A stretch of DNA of 64,000 nucleotides, taken from Panulirus ornatus. Lineage: Eukaryota; Arthropoda; Malacostraca; Decapoda; Palinuridae. This document shows positions 36,017 to 50,358 of the stretch, piece by piece. The notes beneath the pieces were generated by a model. It was not told the origin of the DNA. It ran no database searches and saw nothing but the letters and a program-made list of their open reading frames with translations. The stretch's first letter is position 1. Each line of letters opens with the position of its first letter. The stretch is from contig NC_092281.1 in assembly GCF_036320965.1 (NCBI RefSeq), positions 6,148,892 through 6,212,891 on the forward strand, in the 5' to 3' direction. Both the position numbers and the translations under genes were made by a program.

Positions 36017-37758
36017 ATGAGGGACGCTGGGTCTCGCTCGATCATAAGCCAGATTAACGTTTCTTCCACATCTATGCTTGACCAACTGAATGCCATATAT
36101 ATTCGTCATGCTTTCGTTCCTCCAGAGGTTCTACAGAAAGAAGAGCAAGAAGTTCGTCGACCTCGTCAACGTGGTGCACAGGCGCTCCAGGCTGGGAGCA
36201 CCGTGCCAGATGGAGCAGGAAGAGGTCCTCCACTGTTACCGCCAGTTGTCTATCATGGTACAAGAGTCGGCCGAAGATCTCGTTCCCGTCCTGGGTCTTG
36301 AAGACCTCCATGCCGTCATGATCGTTGTACAAGCAGAGGAAGAGGCTTGGGAACCGTTAGCCCCCCTGCTGGTCGCTATGCTGAAGCAGGACTATGCTAA
36401 GGGGCAACTGACTTCCCAGGACTACCAGTTCCTCGGGGAGAAAGCCTTCCTCCACCTGTGCAGAGGTCTCTCTCCCGTTACCGACGTCGACTTGTTCTTC
36501 CTGAGGACATACATTGTCTAGCCAACTATGCTAGACCTCGTGATAGCCATCAACACCGCGAGGCACCTTATTAAGTCCGTGGAGAACAACCTGTGGGAAA
36601 ATGACGCCTCCTCTGTCAGGTCCCTGCACACTTGCTTGGACATCCTTCACCAATGGCGCCAGCCGCTCATGAGGGTGCCGGAGTGGTCGAATAATTTATT
36701 CTTGTGGTGTACTCGCGTTGTATTTTGGCCGAACGCTCCTCCAATCCTGAACACCCTGAAGAAGGTACTTGTTCTCCTTCAGGACTACGTAGAACTTTAC
36801 GATCATCAGGACGAGCACACTTTGCTGCTGATGCTGCAGAGAATGTTCACATGGTTGAGGGTCATGTGGACTGACCTGCCCGAGTTCGCTGCTGATGACT
36901 GGTCTGACCACCTTGACCCACCAGCTGACTCACACCCTAAGCACCGTTATCGACAATGCTCCAGGCTGTATGACCAAAGAGCATCGGTTTGCGTTCTTGG
37001 AGAAGATAATGAATTTAGTGGAGATGGAAAGGGTCAATACATGTTTGCCGGGCGAGACCCTGCTGGAGCTGACAGAATGCGTGTGTACGATCTTGACGAG
37101 GTCAGATGCCGCCGAGTTGCTATGGTTAGCGCACAACTTCAAATGTCTCACCGAGGTGACACACGAGGTGCTAGAAGGGTACGACAGTCATAGCCTACAA
37201 GGGAAAGCTCGTATCGTTGAGCGCATTCTCCAGGTGCAGAGCCAGTTCTCATTCACTGTGTTCTCAAAGATCATTCAAAAGTTCGCCGGTACCAACGACG
37301 TGCCGCACGTAGCCATCGTCTCGAGGTGGTTTTGCACCATCATCGACAGTGGGTTGAATTTCGACGCCTCTTCCTACTTCGTGACTGATGAAGCTCATCA
37401 GGTACACAACCTTTTCGATCGGCTCATCAGCCACTTCCAGCGTAATTCCGATTTGCTGTACGTGCAGGCCCTCACCGTCATGCTAGTAGCTAACAGCAAC
37501 GCCAAAGATTACGCGGCAAAATGCAATAAATTCCTGAGCGCACTACGTAGCAGCAATGTTTCCTCCGCCGTCACACATGGTGCTATTATTCTCTTGCATT
37601 ACACCTTACCCAGTGTCGACAGTTTCAAGAAGCAGATGTTTGCACATCACCGTCACGAGGTTGAGGATGACATCTGCCCGTTTGTCAAGAGCGAGTTGCA
37701 TCTCCTCTACCCAGGATTCAAGGACTTCTTGTTAGCAGCCGTGAGGGATATACTGTGA
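36017..37758 (+). pseudogene. Broken single-block reading frame of about 560 codons, unknown helical protein
   Basis: Three open segments run head to tail with protein-like, helix-rich composition: 36090-36521, then 36528 to about 36890 in the same frame after a TAG stop (36519-36521), then about 36895-37758 after a shift of one frame. An earlier frame from 36017 may be an upstream piece. A splice-acceptor-like CTTTCGTTCCTCCAG ends at 36126, so an upstream exon is possible. AATAAA follows at 37822-37827; no A-tail is seen. The leucine-rich repeated-helix character suggests an ARM/HEAT-like scaffold, but I recognise no family. It could be a decayed host gene or retrocopy, or a fossil of a large DNA virus or Maverick-like element, or an intact gene with sequence errors. 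Confidence 0.55.
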
Positions 37759-37821
37759 CTCCGAGGCTGGTAGTCTGAAAAAGCCTACCCAGTGACATCA
37801 TGATTGAACATTTGAATTGTT

Positions 37822-37827
37822 TCAATA
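37822..37827 (+). terminator. Possible polyadenylation signal after the broken frame
   Basis: AATAAA about 65 bp after the TGA at 37756-37758. Confidence 0.5.
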
Positions 37828-38084
37828 AAATCTTATTTACATATATTTAATGTATGTTTAGCCAAGTATAGTTTGGAATAGTTATCAAGGTAGTGCACGT
37901 AGATATAGCTTGAGAGCTGTAGGTGAAGTGCCATCATTAACAAATGAACGTCACGCCGCCAGAGGGCTCTAAACCTCTTATAGTTAAGTGGATAGCACAC
38001 TTTCTTTTCATCCCATATGGATGTAAGGAAGAGAGGGTGTAAGGAGAGAGAGCAGATCAGATGGTCGTTGATCTGATCCATATG

Positions 38085-38240
38085 GGTGTAGTGAAGATGG
38101 TTTTTGAAGGATGCTGCCGATCCTAGCCAGTGTATCCTGGTCACAGAGAGATAAGGTTCGTACCCAACGCACGATGATCCTGTCCAGTCTGACTAACCCT
38201 CTCTCCGGACCCAACAACAACCTGGAACCGCTACCTTGAC
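38085..38240. repeat. Dispersed repeat, pair with 39140-39280
   Basis: Shared words with the second copy: GCACGAT(G/A)ATCCTGTCCAG, TCTGA, ACCCTCTC and CAACAACCTGGAACC. About 1 kb separates the copies, same orientation. Element type unknown. Confidence 0.65.
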
Positions 38241-40522
38241 TGACCATGACTAATGTTACTACTTATGGAATGGAATGGATTCACCTTCATGTGTGTGTGT
38301 GTGTGTGTAATCTAATTCCTTCTTCTTATTTCTAATCCCATCTTTGTTATCCCTGATGCTGTCAGTTTGTTCTTCATCCTCACCCCTATCTTCAGCCTTG
38401 TCTTCCCTGATCTCTTAACTTGCCATCGCAAAGATCATTTTCTTATACAATTTAATGGTATCGTCTCCTTCCTTGTCCGAGATGACTCCCCTTGTAAGCC
38501 TTGCATAACTTCTTCATCTCCCTTGCATCATTCTACACTCACCATTTATGGAATCATTGAGATCATGGTGAGGAGTTCATCTTGCCTGGTAGCTCATGAT
38601 AACATCTACGTTGCGATTTATATTTATCACCTGAACACTCTCCCTCCTCAGAAGCCAAATCAACTCACATTACCAATTGCTGAAGCTGCTTACGTAACTT
38701 GGGAACTTGTGAGCAAAATGGTGAGAGACGAAATCATCCAGAGATGTTCGGTGTTTCACAGGACACGCCGTCAGAGGACCAGAAGCGATTAACAAGATAA
38801 ATAAAGCGCAAAACTTCCTCAGATGTTGATGGTCACTGCCTGCAGAGGCAGTCATTCAACTGGTGGTGATGGGAGATTGGAAAGATATCCCTGGGACTTA
38901 GCAGAGTCGACCAATGTTGACGCTGGCTTTTCCACTGGTTTGGTATAGTTGTAAGTTCCAGGAGTTTCTGGCAGTGTTGTGTAATAGGCACCTAACCTAA
39001 CGTCAGAAGACTTCTCTGAGCTTCACCCCGTAAGAAAGGATTCAACTTCTACTTTTAAAAACCTTCGAACATTATCTCTTAATCCTACATTCTTTAAAGT
39101 TTATTTGGTTTCAGATATTCCCATCACCAGCAGTTTACGTAACGGAGTAGGTTCTGGCCAGTGCATCATGTGATTAGTTTCGTACCCAAAGCACGATAAT
39201 CCTGTCCAGTCTGAGTGACCCTCTCACCGGACGGATCAACGTCCACAAGCCAACAACCTGGAACCTGTAGTGAGCAGGACTGATGTTGCTACATATGGGG
39301 ATAAGTTGATAGAGTTTATTATACGTTTGGTGACATCATTTATGTCGAAATGTTCACAATTTAACAATGATGACTGCGAGGCAGTCGAGGATGTACAACG
39401 TTTTCACAGCTACTTCTATCAGATTCACTAGAACAATAGTACAATAGTTTCTGTTGTTTTCAAATTAACTATCCCTTCCCTTCAATACTGATATGGGGAA
39501 GACTGTATCTCCAGGGAAATGTGAATCATTCAGCTTCATTAGCTGGTATATAGCGCAGATAATTCATGGAGAGGGAACCATTGAAATTAATAAATCCCTT
39601 TAGAAAAACACAGTTTCATTACAATCAGATATTTGAACGTAACATGTGCAAACAATCCAATATCATATCAAGTTAATCCAATACATATCATCGTTACTCA
39701 GATATACTAACTCAGACTGAAGTCTTTGCACCAATGTTTGTAGGATACTGAACTGTATTTCAGGAAAATGGGTAATAGTCTATATTCAACGACATCATTA
39801 CAACTCACGAGACAATAATCTAAAAAAAAATTTAGCAGTACATCGCCTTGTTTATATATGTCAAATCCTTAGAAGAACTTACACAGGAACCTCCTCGCCT
39901 GAGTGTCAGTGAGGACCATGATGGTATTACTCCTGTGAGATGTACGTGCAGTAATACCTCCTCCAACTACTCCTCATGTTCATCAAGAATCTTCTCTCAT
40001 CTCGCTGTCTTTATGGTCAGGTGTCAGAGGGTATCTCAAGACTCGCGCTACGCTCTGCCACCTGGCTCTCGACGTGGAACCTATGTTTTTTTTCTGGCAA
40101 TGACCTTGACGAGACATGCTCCAGTCTTCTAACTGTGAGGATGATATTACTGTTGCTAACTCCATCATAACTGTTCCTAGTCTGCTAACTTAACCAGAGG
40201 TGTTCCTAGTTTGCTAGTTTAACCACAGGTGTTTCAAATTCTGACAATAAATTAGATCATATTTTCAACGAAACGAGAGACAAAGACACACGATGCTAAA
40301 TCCAGAAATATAAGACTGTATTTAGCTGCCTATCAAATCCTCCAGTACTCCTCCTACACCCGCTGTTAGCCACAAGAGAAGGCATTTGGAGTCTATAACA
40401 ATTCATCACTGAAGCCTATATGGTTTATCATATAATGTGTGTATAGTGAGATTTGAGATGATTTTTTTTTTTCTCATGGCAGTTGAGATGGCCCATGCTA
40501 TTTATCAAACGCCCTTATCATG

Positions 40523-40527
<5 letters not shown>
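38241..40527. other. Unassigned intergenic stretch
   Basis: Apart from the second copy of the dispersed repeat (39140-39280) I see nothing. A 141-codon frame at 38367-38792 has no recognisable domain or splice context. Confidence 0.45.

Positions 40528-40580
<53 letters not shown>
40527..40580. repeat. (CT)n microsatellite
   Basis: A pure CT tract of about 53 bp. Confidence 0.96.
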
Positions 40581-40582
<2 letters not shown>

Positions 40583-40950
40583 ACACGGAGTGCCCGCCAC
40601 TCAGCGTCCTGTATCCAATTCTTAGAGTTAAAACATATTTGTCATTCTCATTTCTACGTTCCAGATCACTGAAATCAAACAGTTTCTCATTCACAGCACA
40701 GGCCTGTATGGTCGTTTACAGCACCAGTCTCAGGTCACTGAACATATCTGACCAGTTACTTGATATCTTATCCAGGCTATTTCGCAGTGTTCTCATCCCG
40801 TTCTTTACTGATGAATATCTTACATAGATGATCATCATCAGTACATCTTGAACTATGCCACTTGTGAAGCATTGTCTACCTTAACCTCGAGATTTTCTTC
40901 GCATTTGTATACCAACTGAAGGACATAAGAAACGTTGTATTTTATGGAAA

Positions 40951-40956
40951 TTTATT
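40951..40956 (-). terminator. Possible polyadenylation signal of gene E
   Basis: AATAAA on the minus strand about 105 bp after the stop. A second one lies at about 40985-40990, closer to the stop. Confidence 0.55.
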
Positions 40957-41058
40957 GAAAAACAATATCCCGTCGAGATGTTAATTTATTTATATTTTCC
41001 GTATGTTAGAGCGAGGGATCACGATTCATTATGGCAATGCAGGAGGGTGGGTCACGAT

Positions 41059-41900
41059 TCATTTCTCGAACACAATTCCGTCAGCGCGCTGCTGCTCTGC
41101 GATGCGGAGGAGCTCGACGACGTGGTCGGGGAGAGGGTGTGGTGTGGGCAGCAAGATGGACTGGGGCTGGAAGCCGTTCTCGTTGGCGATAAAAGTGACA
41201 TCAGCGAACCCACCGTTGCCGTCGGGAAGTCTGAGAAGAAAGAACAAATTGAAGTAGAAAGTTTTTGGTGACCCATAAATGATTGTATGTATTGTATCAT
41301 TAGTTACTGAATATTTTCCGTGATATGTTTCTTGTTTACTTTGTATCATGACCTATAATGTCTACAGCCACAATGATAAAAGTAAACAAGTTTAATTACC
41401 TGTAGGTTCCCTCAATGTTGGTCTGGCCCTCTGAGCCTGGGGTACCAGCGGCGGCCATGTAGATGCCGTTGTCGGCCTCAAGGGCGTAGTTGAAGTAGCC
41501 GTTGCCATCATCCTGACGCTCATCCCTGAGGACCTGTACTATAGGACGGACATCCTGGAGCTGGGGGGCGGCGACGGCGACGGCGGCCAGGCAGGCGAGC
41601 ACCACCTGCAGGAGGTTAATCGAAAGGTACAGTGAGCCACACACTCCCATTGTTATCAACAGTACCCAAACTTAAACTTAGGTCGATATTTGTCATCTGT
41701 TGCACAATGCCGGCATGAGCAGTGGAGAAGTTAACGATAACAAGAGTTCGAAAGACCCTGAGCATAGTAATAGTGGGGAAGATAGGAGAGATAGACAGCT
41801 GTTCTTGGTAGTGCGATAGTAAGAGGTAATTCTAGACATAGGAAGAACTATATAAGTGACACGAGAAGACGTCAGGTGTTGGTGCACTCACGAGCTTCAT
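41059..41900 (-). CDS. Gene E: RR-1 cuticle protein, second subfamily
   Basis: Minus-strand exons 41892-41900 (ATGAAGCTC, donor GTGAGT), 41400-41605 (acceptor CTGCAG, donor GTAATT) and 41059-41230 (acceptor CTCAG, stop TGA) code 128 residues. Signal peptide about residues 1-16 ([16 protein letters not shown]). Mature part: a Pro-Gln-Leu start, [26 protein letters not shown], then RR-1 ([14 protein letters not shown]) with conserved turn aromatics and PTPHPLP. This is close to the RR-1 consensus, so chitin binding is expected. The product is identical to those of F and G; I see only synonymous differences. Intron 1 is short (286 bp). Confidence 0.94.
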
Positions 41901-41953
41901 GTTTAGTGTGTGAGGATGTGTCGGAGACGATGACTGGATGGTAGACGGCTCTG

Positions 41954-41966
41954 CCTTTATATATAT
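41954..41966 (-). promoter_or_regulatory. TATA region of gene E
   Basis: TATATATATAAAGG on the minus strand, about 60 bp before the ATG. The leader CATCGTCTCCGACACATCCT is shared with G and, with one or two changes, with F and H. Confidence 0.8.
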
Positions 41967-41999
41967 ATGCCCCGGCCACCTTGGCCTCAGAGACCAGTG

Positions 42000-42399
42000 A
42001 ATGAAAATAGCCTTGCATGGTGCGTACCACCTAATCTATACCTTACAAACAATACTATTATCCCATATAGATTGGTTATTCCTCGAATATACAGATATGA
42101 TTTCAGATCAACATAAGTCGACACATTTATACACATTGTACGAGATTAGTTTGTTATGAGAAGGTCGGCAATAATTGGGAGAGTGAATGTCATGGTTTAC
42201 ATTCACTTTTCCTCTTAGGACCGACCAGCAGTTGCTCAGTAACAACTGAAGATTTCTTCGTATTCGATTAATTATCAAGAAGATAATCCATCCATCTGTC
42301 TACCTATATCATAAAATTGATCAAGCGGTGGTCATGAGATTGATCACATATATACGAACCCCGAAATCATTCACAGACATTCTTAACCCACCTCCAGTG
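42000..42399. other. Unassigned stretch upstream of gene E
   Basis: Nothing recognised. Confidence 0.5.
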
Positions 42400-42860
42400 T
42401 TATGGCGAAACATGGACTTCTACACCCACATAAGCACTTCTTGCCTCTTCTCTTAGTGATCTAAAATGATTCGTCAAGTAAGATCAAGGTCTTCAATCAA
42501 ACCATCTCGAGACACAAAACACTTATGCCATCCGATTCTCCAATCATTCCAGTGACACCCGCATCTGGAATATCCCTGATCCTTATCAAGTGGCTCACTG
42601 CATCTATCCATATCTCCCGCAATCTACCCTTCCTATATGTACATTCTCTTGTACTATTATATAAAGTTCTTCGCAAATATGTCGTCTACCATATGTTCTA
42701 AATGGCCATACCATCCAAAATTACTTCCATCCGTGCGCCTTTCTAATGATTTCTTTACATTGCATATCATCCCTACCCTCATCCTACCTACCTCTTAATC
42801 TCAAATACACTACTCCGGTCATCCAACTCTGTTGCTCTCATTATTACCTATCATGATCTG
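42400..42860 (-). mobile_element. Decayed LINE ORF2 3' fragment
   Basis: The minus strand across frames reads WYGHLEHMVDD, then a Lys/Tyr-rich piece, then GRLREIWIDAVSHL. This matches the common C-terminus RWFGHVxRMxxxR...GRxRxRWxDxV of non-LTR retrotransposon ORF2. Frameshifts are present. Confidence 0.72.
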
Positions 42861-42894
42861 TATAGGCTTCGGTTTCATATATATACGCCAGAGT

Positions 42895-43200
42895 CTAGGC
42901 ACGTGCCCTTCCATAATGTATATACACCACGGGTCGGATTCGAACCCTAGGCATGGCGTCCGGCTATCTCTGCCACACGGAGGTTAAAAGAAACACACAC
43001 CAAACCTTTGTTTTCAAGTGTATCCCAACCTCATTTCAATTGGGAATGCATGGACTTTAATCTCACGCGGCTCCGACAGTGCCAAATATGTCGATGAACA
43101 GACGACTGTATGTATATTCACCATGGGTCGGATATGAACCCTGCCCAGGATTCGAGTTCCACAAGTGGTGTATATACATTTGTCTGCCCATCGACATATC
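42895..43200. mobile_element. tRNA-derived SINE-like sequence, two B boxes
   Basis: On the minus strand GTGGCAGAGATAGCCGG precedes a perfect B box GGTTCGAATCC at about 42932-42942. A second, degenerate one (GGGTTCATATCC) lies at about 43131-43142, inside a partly inverted arrangement (CACCATGGGTCGGAT). It is probably one or two truncated SINEs. Confidence 0.6.
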
Positions 43201-44046
<846 letters not shown>

Positions 44047-44081
44047 AATATCCTGATCACGCGCAAAATTGTGATCCTTTC

Positions 44082-44083
44082 CA

Positions 44084-44170
<87 letters not shown>
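44082..44170. repeat. (TA)n-(GA)n compound microsatellite
   Basis: About 45 bp of TA with one G interruption, followed by about 44 bp of GA. Confidence 0.95.
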
Positions 44171-44172
<2 letters not shown>

Positions 44173-44489
44173 AATATCTTAACCGTACTATAGCAACTCA
44201 TTTCAGTCTTTGTCTATCGGCAGCAGAAGGAATGTCTGTCTTTTCTTATGATATTTCTCTCATCATTGAAATAAAGCGTGTGTCAATTCTTTTATATCTA
44301 TTGCAATCTAAGATCATTTGCTGGCACTTTTAGTTTTTCTGCAAGATGAAAATAACCGGCCCATCATTCATGTCAGCCTGAAATTATCATTGGCTATCTT
44401 CGGCCAAGATATCAATAACTGATCCAGTTGATATTACCGCTTTCTTATCAGTATGTTCCATCTATTGTCTATCTTATTTTATTTCAAGT

Positions 44490-44815
44490 TGGAGGCTCCA
44501 CTCACGGACAAGAATAAACATCTAGGCAGAGCTTTAATTGAAATTTAGAGAGGTTAATGAATGAGGAAAAGAGAGAGACGAGGGAAAGTATCTACAAATT
44601 TTGAAAGAAGTGATAAACCTGTCTTTTAAAGGGTACCAAGTTATAGTTACTGGGAAATACATGAGAAGGTTGAGAGTTCCAAAGCTTCGAAGCGTAGGGA
44701 AAGAAGCAGTTGTCAAATTGGCCCACCCTTGAGTTGCCACCGACAACAAAGATATCATGTGAGGCAGCAGCTTGCCGAGCATTGCGTTTTATAGCTAGTG
44801 GTGGGGGCACAAAAG
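44490..44815 (-). mobile_element. LINE ORF2 C-terminal fragment
   Basis: The minus strand reads FDNCFFPYASKLWNSQPS, then VFPSNYNLVPFKRQVYH, the usual ending of Jockey-like ORF2 (FxxSFFPRTxRLWNSLPxxVFP...FKxxVxxxL). It aligns with the copy in intron 1 of gene D. Confidence 0.82.
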
Positions 44816-45056
44816 CAGCCAGCTCTCAGAAGTAAAACCCAAAGTGATGCCTATAGAGAATAGAAAATAAATGCCCAAAACTGACCTCAACATAATTTGA
44901 GTGAGTGATCTTTAGCAATCATTAGTAATATCATTATACAAAAGAATTCTTGCGGAATCATTTGGAGAAACAATTTGAATGGAAATCTAGCGCTTATAGA
45001 TATCTAATATTTCAAAATCTACAAAAGGACATGAAAAACATCATATTTCATAGAAT
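44816..45056. other. Unassigned stretch downstream of gene F
   Basis: AT-rich; nothing recognised. Confidence 0.5.
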
Positions 45057-45062
45057 TTTATT
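45057..45062 (-). terminator. Polyadenylation signal of gene F
   Basis: AATAAA on the minus strand about 80 bp after the stop. Confidence 0.7.
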
Positions 45063-45143
45063 AAACATAAACAGATCTTTTTCTGATTAGGTGTCGATCA
45101 GTCGTTAGAAACATTATGGCAATGCAGGAGGGTGGGTCACGAT

Positions 45144-46531
<1,388 letters not shown>

Positions 46532-46583
46532 GTTTCGTGTGTGAGGATGTGTCGAAGACGATGACTGGATGGTGGAAGGTGCC

Positions 46584-46592
46584 TCTTATATA
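46584..46592 (-). promoter_or_regulatory. TATA box of gene F
   Basis: TATATAAGA on the minus strand, about 61 bp before the ATG. Confidence 0.78.
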
Positions 46593-46919
46593 CCCTACCG
46601 AGCCGACGCGCCTACCATGGCCTCGGCAACACATTTCTTACGTGAATGGTTTCTACCGGTTACGTTATGTGGCCAAGAACCATTTCCTTCACATCACTTG
46701 CTCTTGGTTGGTTCACAGAAATACAGGACATGTGAGGGATAGACGTGAGTGTTAAGTTTACTTATACAAACGTAGTTTCTTTAAAGTAGGTTGGAAGAGA
46801 GTGGAGAGGGTGTCTGGGACGGTTGGGAGAGTCGACCACATTCACCTTTAAGGTTAACCAGCAGTTGTATGGTAATGATACGTACTGAATTTTCCAACTG
46901 AATTTATGACAACAGTGTG

Positions 46920-47125
46920 AATTGTGTGCATGGGTATATATGTATGTGTCTGTGTGTGTATATATATGTGTACATTGAGATGTATAGGTATGTATATTTG
47001 CGTGTGTGGACGTGTATGTATATACATTGTGTATGGGGGTGGGTTGGGCCATTTCTTTCGTCTGTTTCCTTGCGCTACCTCGCAAACGCGGGAAACAGCG
47101 ACAAAGCAAAATGAAATAAATAAAA
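46920..47125 (+). repeat. Dispersed repeat carrying the GCTACCTCGC module (second copy)
   Basis: Same order of blocks as 20360-20555: a TATGTATA-rich part, TTGGGCCATTTCTTTCGTCT, GCGCTACCTCGCAAACGCGG and an A-rich tail (AAATGAAATAAATAAA). Confidence 0.75.
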
Positions 47126-47148
47126 TAATATGTATATATATACATACG

Positions 47149-47156
<8 letters not shown>

Positions 47157-47196
<40 letters not shown>
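47157..47196. repeat. (TG)n microsatellite
   Basis: A pure TG tract of about 38 bp. Confidence 0.95.
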
Positions 47197-47198
<2 letters not shown>

Positions 47199-48600
47199 AA
47201 AATTACTTAGTTCTTAACTCCCTCCTCCCGATGGGTATCAGCCTTTCCATGTGAAACTTTAATGTCACCATTCCAATCGGTTTCGCAATACTTCCCTTTC
47301 TGTCATGTGTCCCCGTCCTGGCATTCCATAATTCGTTAGTATTTCCTGCAAGCTGCCATGTCCCATCTTCTACACGTGCATATTAAATTCTTCTTAGTGT
47401 GATGGTCGGCTGAACATCAACCAGAGTGCTACAGAGCGAATACCTTTTCCATTCTCTTAGTGTCAAAGATCAAATTCTTTTTTCATTTTAATTAACCTGA
47501 AGCAGTGAAGCATTATCATCTTGGTTTATTTCGTTTCTTATCATATTTTTCCTGTTCTTCATCCTCATTATTACTCACATATGTAGTAAATCAGATGATT
47601 CTAATCTGTTTTCATGTACTTTTTTAACTTCTTGTATTTCGGCTCCGTATCTCAAGTTAGTGTTTAGAGCGATGTTAATGATAAATTTATCAAGCTCAAT
47701 TGAAATGTATTTATCCTTAAATGTACATAAGCTAGAGCTGCTCCTATTAATTTTGTATGTTTGAATTGTTCCATTTTGATGATAACTCTTACATGTCTCG
47801 TAAGTGATTATTATCGATTAAAGAATCCATTGCATCGTAATTGCTTACTTGAATTATCTTTAATAACACATCAAAGCCTCGAGAAGACCCAGTGGTCTGT
47901 TGCTGTTTGAACTCCTTTGTATTCCTCTGCATGTGTATTCCTCTATTACTTCAGTAAATCTGTTTTGTATCCAGTACACAGAAGTCATCTGATACGTTTG
48001 ATGCAGAAAATTAATCTTTTTTGTTAATCATTTAATACTGATCTTTTCTCATGTTTAGAAATGTTTATAATGAGGAACTAGGTTTCGTTGAACGTGAGCA
48101 AAGTTCAGATGCTCTTTGTTAGATGCAATGATCTTCAGAGAAAAATAGATTGCATTTCATGATGGAGCTAAAATGTCGACAACTTGCCCCTAATAAACTA
48201 GGCTAGGTTGCCTTCATGCTGAGCAGGCCTTGGAGGAAGGTAGCAGCAACTCACTAACTGGTTTATAATAGCCCACCAACCCACAGTGATGTAACCTCCT
48301 GCCCTTACTGTGAGATCAAGCCCCAGTTACCGAATGAGCGTCTCACCCTTGTCATCGCCTCTCGTGGACGATCGTTAACTCGTGATTTTCAAGGTCGTGA
48401 AGGATGGCGTTGCGTAAGTGTCTGAACAAAAACCTACGTATGGTTGACGAGGATTGTTGTGTAACATCAATGGTCGAGGATATACGTAGTGTAGGGAACA
48501 ACGTATCAAACAATCTGAAATACTTCATAATTACATATGCGGCCACAGAGCTAAGGACTTGGTTGAATAACCAAATCGTTTTTACGTTCATATACTACGT
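47197..48600. other. Unassigned intergenic stretch
   Basis: AT-rich. The part 47220-48000 has pyrimidine-rich pieces that may be antisense LINE remains, but I cannot show it. No exon recognised. Confidence 0.45.
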
Positions 48601-48775
48601 ATTGACGTTATGAACAGTGGATCATAACCAGTGGTACTGATGATGTCTTGTATGTATTATTGACGTTATGAACAGTGGATCATAACCAGTGGTACTGATG
48701 ATGTCTTGTATGTATTATTGACGTTATGAACAGTGGATCATAACCAGTGGTACTGATGATGTCCTGTATGTATTA
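48601..48775. repeat. 58-bp tandem repeat, 3 copies
   Basis: A unit starting TTGACGTTATGAACAGTGGA repeats at 58-bp spacing; the third copy has CCTG for CTTG. Confidence 0.92.
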
Positions 48776-49365
48776 TCTACAGAGCCACTGTGTTCTTACT
48801 GGCCTCTCTCATGGTCGGCAGGTCACTCCTTGACACTCCTAGTCTTCATTAGTCTCAGATAGAAAACAGAAAGATAGAGTTTAGGAGACTTTTAACTTAC
48901 GTATAGAACCTTACTCAACGCGAGAACTTATTGAATGTTATTCTGACTTGAAGAATAGAATAATGATATGGCTTTGATTTTCTGAATGTTGAAAACGTTT
49001 TCAATACATCTAACGAGCAATTGCGATCAGACATAAGAAAACGTAGACGAAATACCAAACAGAACCTGCATACGTATGTTTCATCGATTATGACCGTTAA
49101 TTCAACATTTGTCAGTGTCTTTCTGATGTCCTCGATTTGTCACCTGATTCATACTGCTCAGGTGACGTACTAGTAAGGTGACCAAAGTCCATAGCAAGTG
49201 TAGAACCAAACTCAAGTACTTATCAGTGCTGTAGATCTTCTTAGGTATACAGTAACTGTTACTGTTGTAAAGTTTCCAGGAGTAAACCATGGAAAGGTCT
49301 GTGGGGCCTGGTTGTGGATAGGGAGCTGTGGTTTCAGTGCATTACACATGACAGCTAGAGAATGA
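48776..49365. other. Unassigned intergenic stretch
   Basis: Nothing recognised. Confidence 0.5.
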
Positions 49366-49470
49366 ATATGAATGGATGAGGCGTTTCTTCGTCTGTTCCA
49401 AGCACTACCACACTAACGCGGGAAAGGGCGATCAAGTATGAAAAAAGTATACATACATACATAGATTCAT
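49366..49470 (+). repeat. Dispersed repeat with the CTAACGCGGG module (short copy)
   Basis: GTTTCTTCGTCTGTTCC, then CACTACCACACTAACGCGGG and AAAGGGCGATCAAGTATGAA, a diverged relative of 20490-20555 and 47040-47125. It is followed by GATA-type repeats (49485-49535). Confidence 0.65.
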
Positions 49471-49559
49471 GAAGAGATAGATTGATTAAGTAGATAGATA
49501 GATAGATAGACAGACAGATAGATGGATAGATACCCAGTGTTTCCTACATCTTTCTATTT

Positions 49560-49830
49560 CCGTTCACTTCTAGACTCGACCTCAAGTCACTACCCATCTC
49601 CTCTGTACATTCATTCTGACCCTTAAACTTTCACCTCTCCCGTCCGTCAGTCTGATCGTGGCTCACCTTCCATTCATTTAACTTTCCCATACTCTGTACA
49701 CCATCCGTGCAGCCATCCCAAGCCATCTTGAGAACTCCACCCTTTACTTCCTCAATTATGTTTTGCTCTTTTCTAGCACATCCTGGATCCTTTGGTTCCC
49801 CATCTCTACCACTCATCTTGAAGAACTTCT
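49560..49830 (-). other. Open frame of unknown identity, possible element remnant
   Basis: A 61-codon minus frame (49631-49816) rich in Lys, Glu and Gly with no motif I can name. Probably a retroelement remnant or chance. Confidence 0.25.
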
Positions 49831-50286
49831 CTTTCTGTTAGCTGCACTAACACAGTTATTCTGGCGCCGTACACACAGACTCCAGCCAGCTTCATAGGTC
49901 ACCTCTACCATCAAGACGTCTGCCTCCAGATACCTTCATATCCAATCGTCTGTTGCTGTTTAAATTCCTTTGCACTCACATCTCATAACCCATCTCACCC
50001 TCATAATTCCCTTTACATTTGAATGATTACTGAATTCAATCACATAACCCCTTTTAAGAAATCCCTGCAGCTTCCAAAGTTGTACCACAGTCAGTAGCAG
50101 GGAAGGGATGGACTCCAGTGGGGTAAGACGCTCTTCGACGAAATTCTATTCCTTTTTGTGTCATTGACGATGGTTGAACCTCGTCGAAGGTGACTTTTCA
50201 CTCAAGGCATAAGCAGAGTACAGCTGGAGCAGGTAACGCTTAATGATTACTAAAAGACAGGGAAGACAGTTCGCTAAAAGATCATC
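49831..50286. other. Unassigned stretch downstream of gene G
   Basis: Nothing recognised. Confidence 0.5.
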
Positions 50287-50292
50287 TTTATT
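50287..50292 (-). terminator. Polyadenylation signal of gene G
   Basis: AATAAA on the minus strand about 67 bp after the stop. Confidence 0.72.
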
Positions 50293-50358
50293 GATAAAAA
50301 ACAGAATTTTAAATTTGGTCTTTCACAGTCTGTACAAGTGCTTTATAAGATGGACAGA

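Noticed and set aside
38367..38792. 141-codon plus frame as a gene
   Set aside because: Composition looks random and no domain, signal or splice context is present.
41003..41271. Plus-strand frames over exon 3 of genes E, F and G
   Set aside because: They are shadows of the minus-strand exons, which have conserved splice sites and the RR-1 motif.
42932..42942. True tRNA gene around a perfect B box
   Set aside because: The unit lacks a foldable acceptor stem and proper length; it fits a tRNA-derived SINE better.
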